A DNA stretch of 64,000 nt from Myxococcales bacterium. Its GTDB lineage: Bacteria; Myxococcota_A; Bradymonadia; UBA7976; UBA1532. Shown in pieces: positions 63,736 to 64,000 of the stretch. A model generated the notes under the pieces. The model ran no database searches. It was not told the origin of the DNA and saw only the letters and a program-made list of their open reading frames with translations. Numbering within the stretch: position 1 is the first letter of the stretch; each line of letters begins with the position of its first letter. Made by a program: the position numbers and the translations under genes. The stretch covers positions 248,001 to 312,000 of the forward strand of contig JACKDN010000008.1 in NCBI GenBank assembly GCA_020633465.1, in the 5' to 3' direction.

Positions 63736-64000
63736 CTACCGGGGCGCCTCCGCCGCGGGCGCGAAGGCCCAGCCGCGCCCGTACAGGTCGGGCAGCACCT
63801 GCACGACGCCGCGATCGTCCACCCGCAGCGGGCGCGCGTCGATGAACACCGGCACCGGCTCGAGCAGCGTCACCACCTGCTCTTCCCCGGCCTCGAGCCA
63901 GCCGTCGAGATCCTCGGGATCGCCCGCGCCGTCGTGCCGCAGCAGCGTCCGGGCCAGCTCGAGCGGCCGCGCCACCCGCACGCAGCCGTGGCTGTAGGCG
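63736..64000 (-). CDS. L,D-transpeptidase (YkuD), C-terminal end, 5' partial
   Basis: The gene enters from beyond base 64000. The first visible codons give AYSHGCVRVARPLELARTLL, the YkuD active-site motif SHGCxR with catalytic Cys. The tail (TLLEPVPVFIDARPLRVDDR, then DLYGRGWAF) is typical of YcbB/LdtD-like enzymes, which make 3-3 crosslinks in peptidoglycan or attach proteins to it. Only ~88 residues are visible. Confidence 0.85.
   Translation of the reverse strand, partial: AYSHGCVRVARPLELARTLLRHDGAGDPEDLDGWLEAGEEQVVTLLEPVPVFIDARPLRVDDRGVVQVLPDLYGRGWAFAPAAEAPR

Noticed and set aside
1..64000. tRNA or rRNA genes
   Set aside because: No cloverleaf with a CCA-type acceptor or conserved rRNA segment was noticed on either strand.

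Overview
The window is about 64 kb of very GC-rich DNA with long, tightly packed genes and strong G+C bias at third codon positions. The gene content suggests an uncultured member of the Myxococcota (former Deltaproteobacteria). The clues are many lipoproteins, cysteine-rich MopE-like and Dickkopf-like repeat proteins, an FN3/discoidin giant protease, a sigma-54 activator, a C-terminal Cys/hydrophobic/Arg sorting tail, and dozens of c-type haem motifs. I see no rRNA, tRNA, CRISPR array or prophage. The assignment is an inference from style and content; no marker gene is present.

Layout. 1-5448: two convergent FG-GAP/UnbV (CRTAC1-like) genes. The second is a thioredoxin-TPR fusion whose frame is crossed by a UGA codon followed by a bacterial-type SECIS-like hairpin, so it is a candidate selenoprotein. 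5555-14187: HEAT-repeat lipoprotein, collagen/lectin-like fibre protein, giant Cys-rich lipoprotein. 14234-16787: three overlapping genes, unknown + MoxR ATPase + CoxE-like protein with a degenerate vWA. 16823-22600: cardiolipin synthase, a small secreted Cys-repeat protein, a histone-H1-like protein with an unnamed C-terminal domain, a frameshifted FlgO/DUF5683-like gene and a carboxypeptidase-regulatory-like lipoprotein. 22728-32012: a roughly 3,100-residue subtilisin-like protease with FN3 and discoidin modules. 32013-34237: gene-poor; a tandem duplication of the protease 3' end and two inverted copies of a 160-bp element with terminal inverted repeats and a hairpin that covaries between copies, around a TetR gene. 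34238-40410: short-chain dehydrogenase, hemolysin III-like protein, adenylate cyclase, peroxiredoxin-glutaredoxin, sigma-54 activator. 40558-44994: MopE-like Cys-rich protein and two more genes carrying the unnamed domain. 45203-53973: five-gene minus-strand cluster of multihaem lipoproteins around a probable outer-membrane beta-barrel. 54118-56011: M15-type peptidase with a sorting tail. 56232-59999: HAO-like octahaem cytochrome, second octahaem/HEAT protein, small membrane b-cytochrome candidate. 60010-64000: unknown membrane protein, second Cys-repeat protein, lipoprotein, and the end of an L,D-transpeptidase.

How the genes work together. The dominant theme is the cell envelope and electron transfer. 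The 45-54 kb cluster has the architecture of a porin-cytochrome conduit (beta-barrel plus cytochromes with 49 CxxCH and 4 CxxxxCH motifs), and two of its lipoproteins start with collagen-like stalks. The divergent 56-60 kb operon could supply electrons or handle nitrogen compounds. A sigma-54 activator lies directly upstream of a peroxiredoxin gene that has a -24/-12 promoter. The TetR gene and the dehydrogenase share an 18-bp palindromic operator.

Four reading-frame breaks (near 20463, 20798, 47207 and 54395) all fall in short GC repeats or homopolymers. They may be sequencing errors or real slippage. The UGA at 3676-3678 is different, because the frame is unbroken on both sides.
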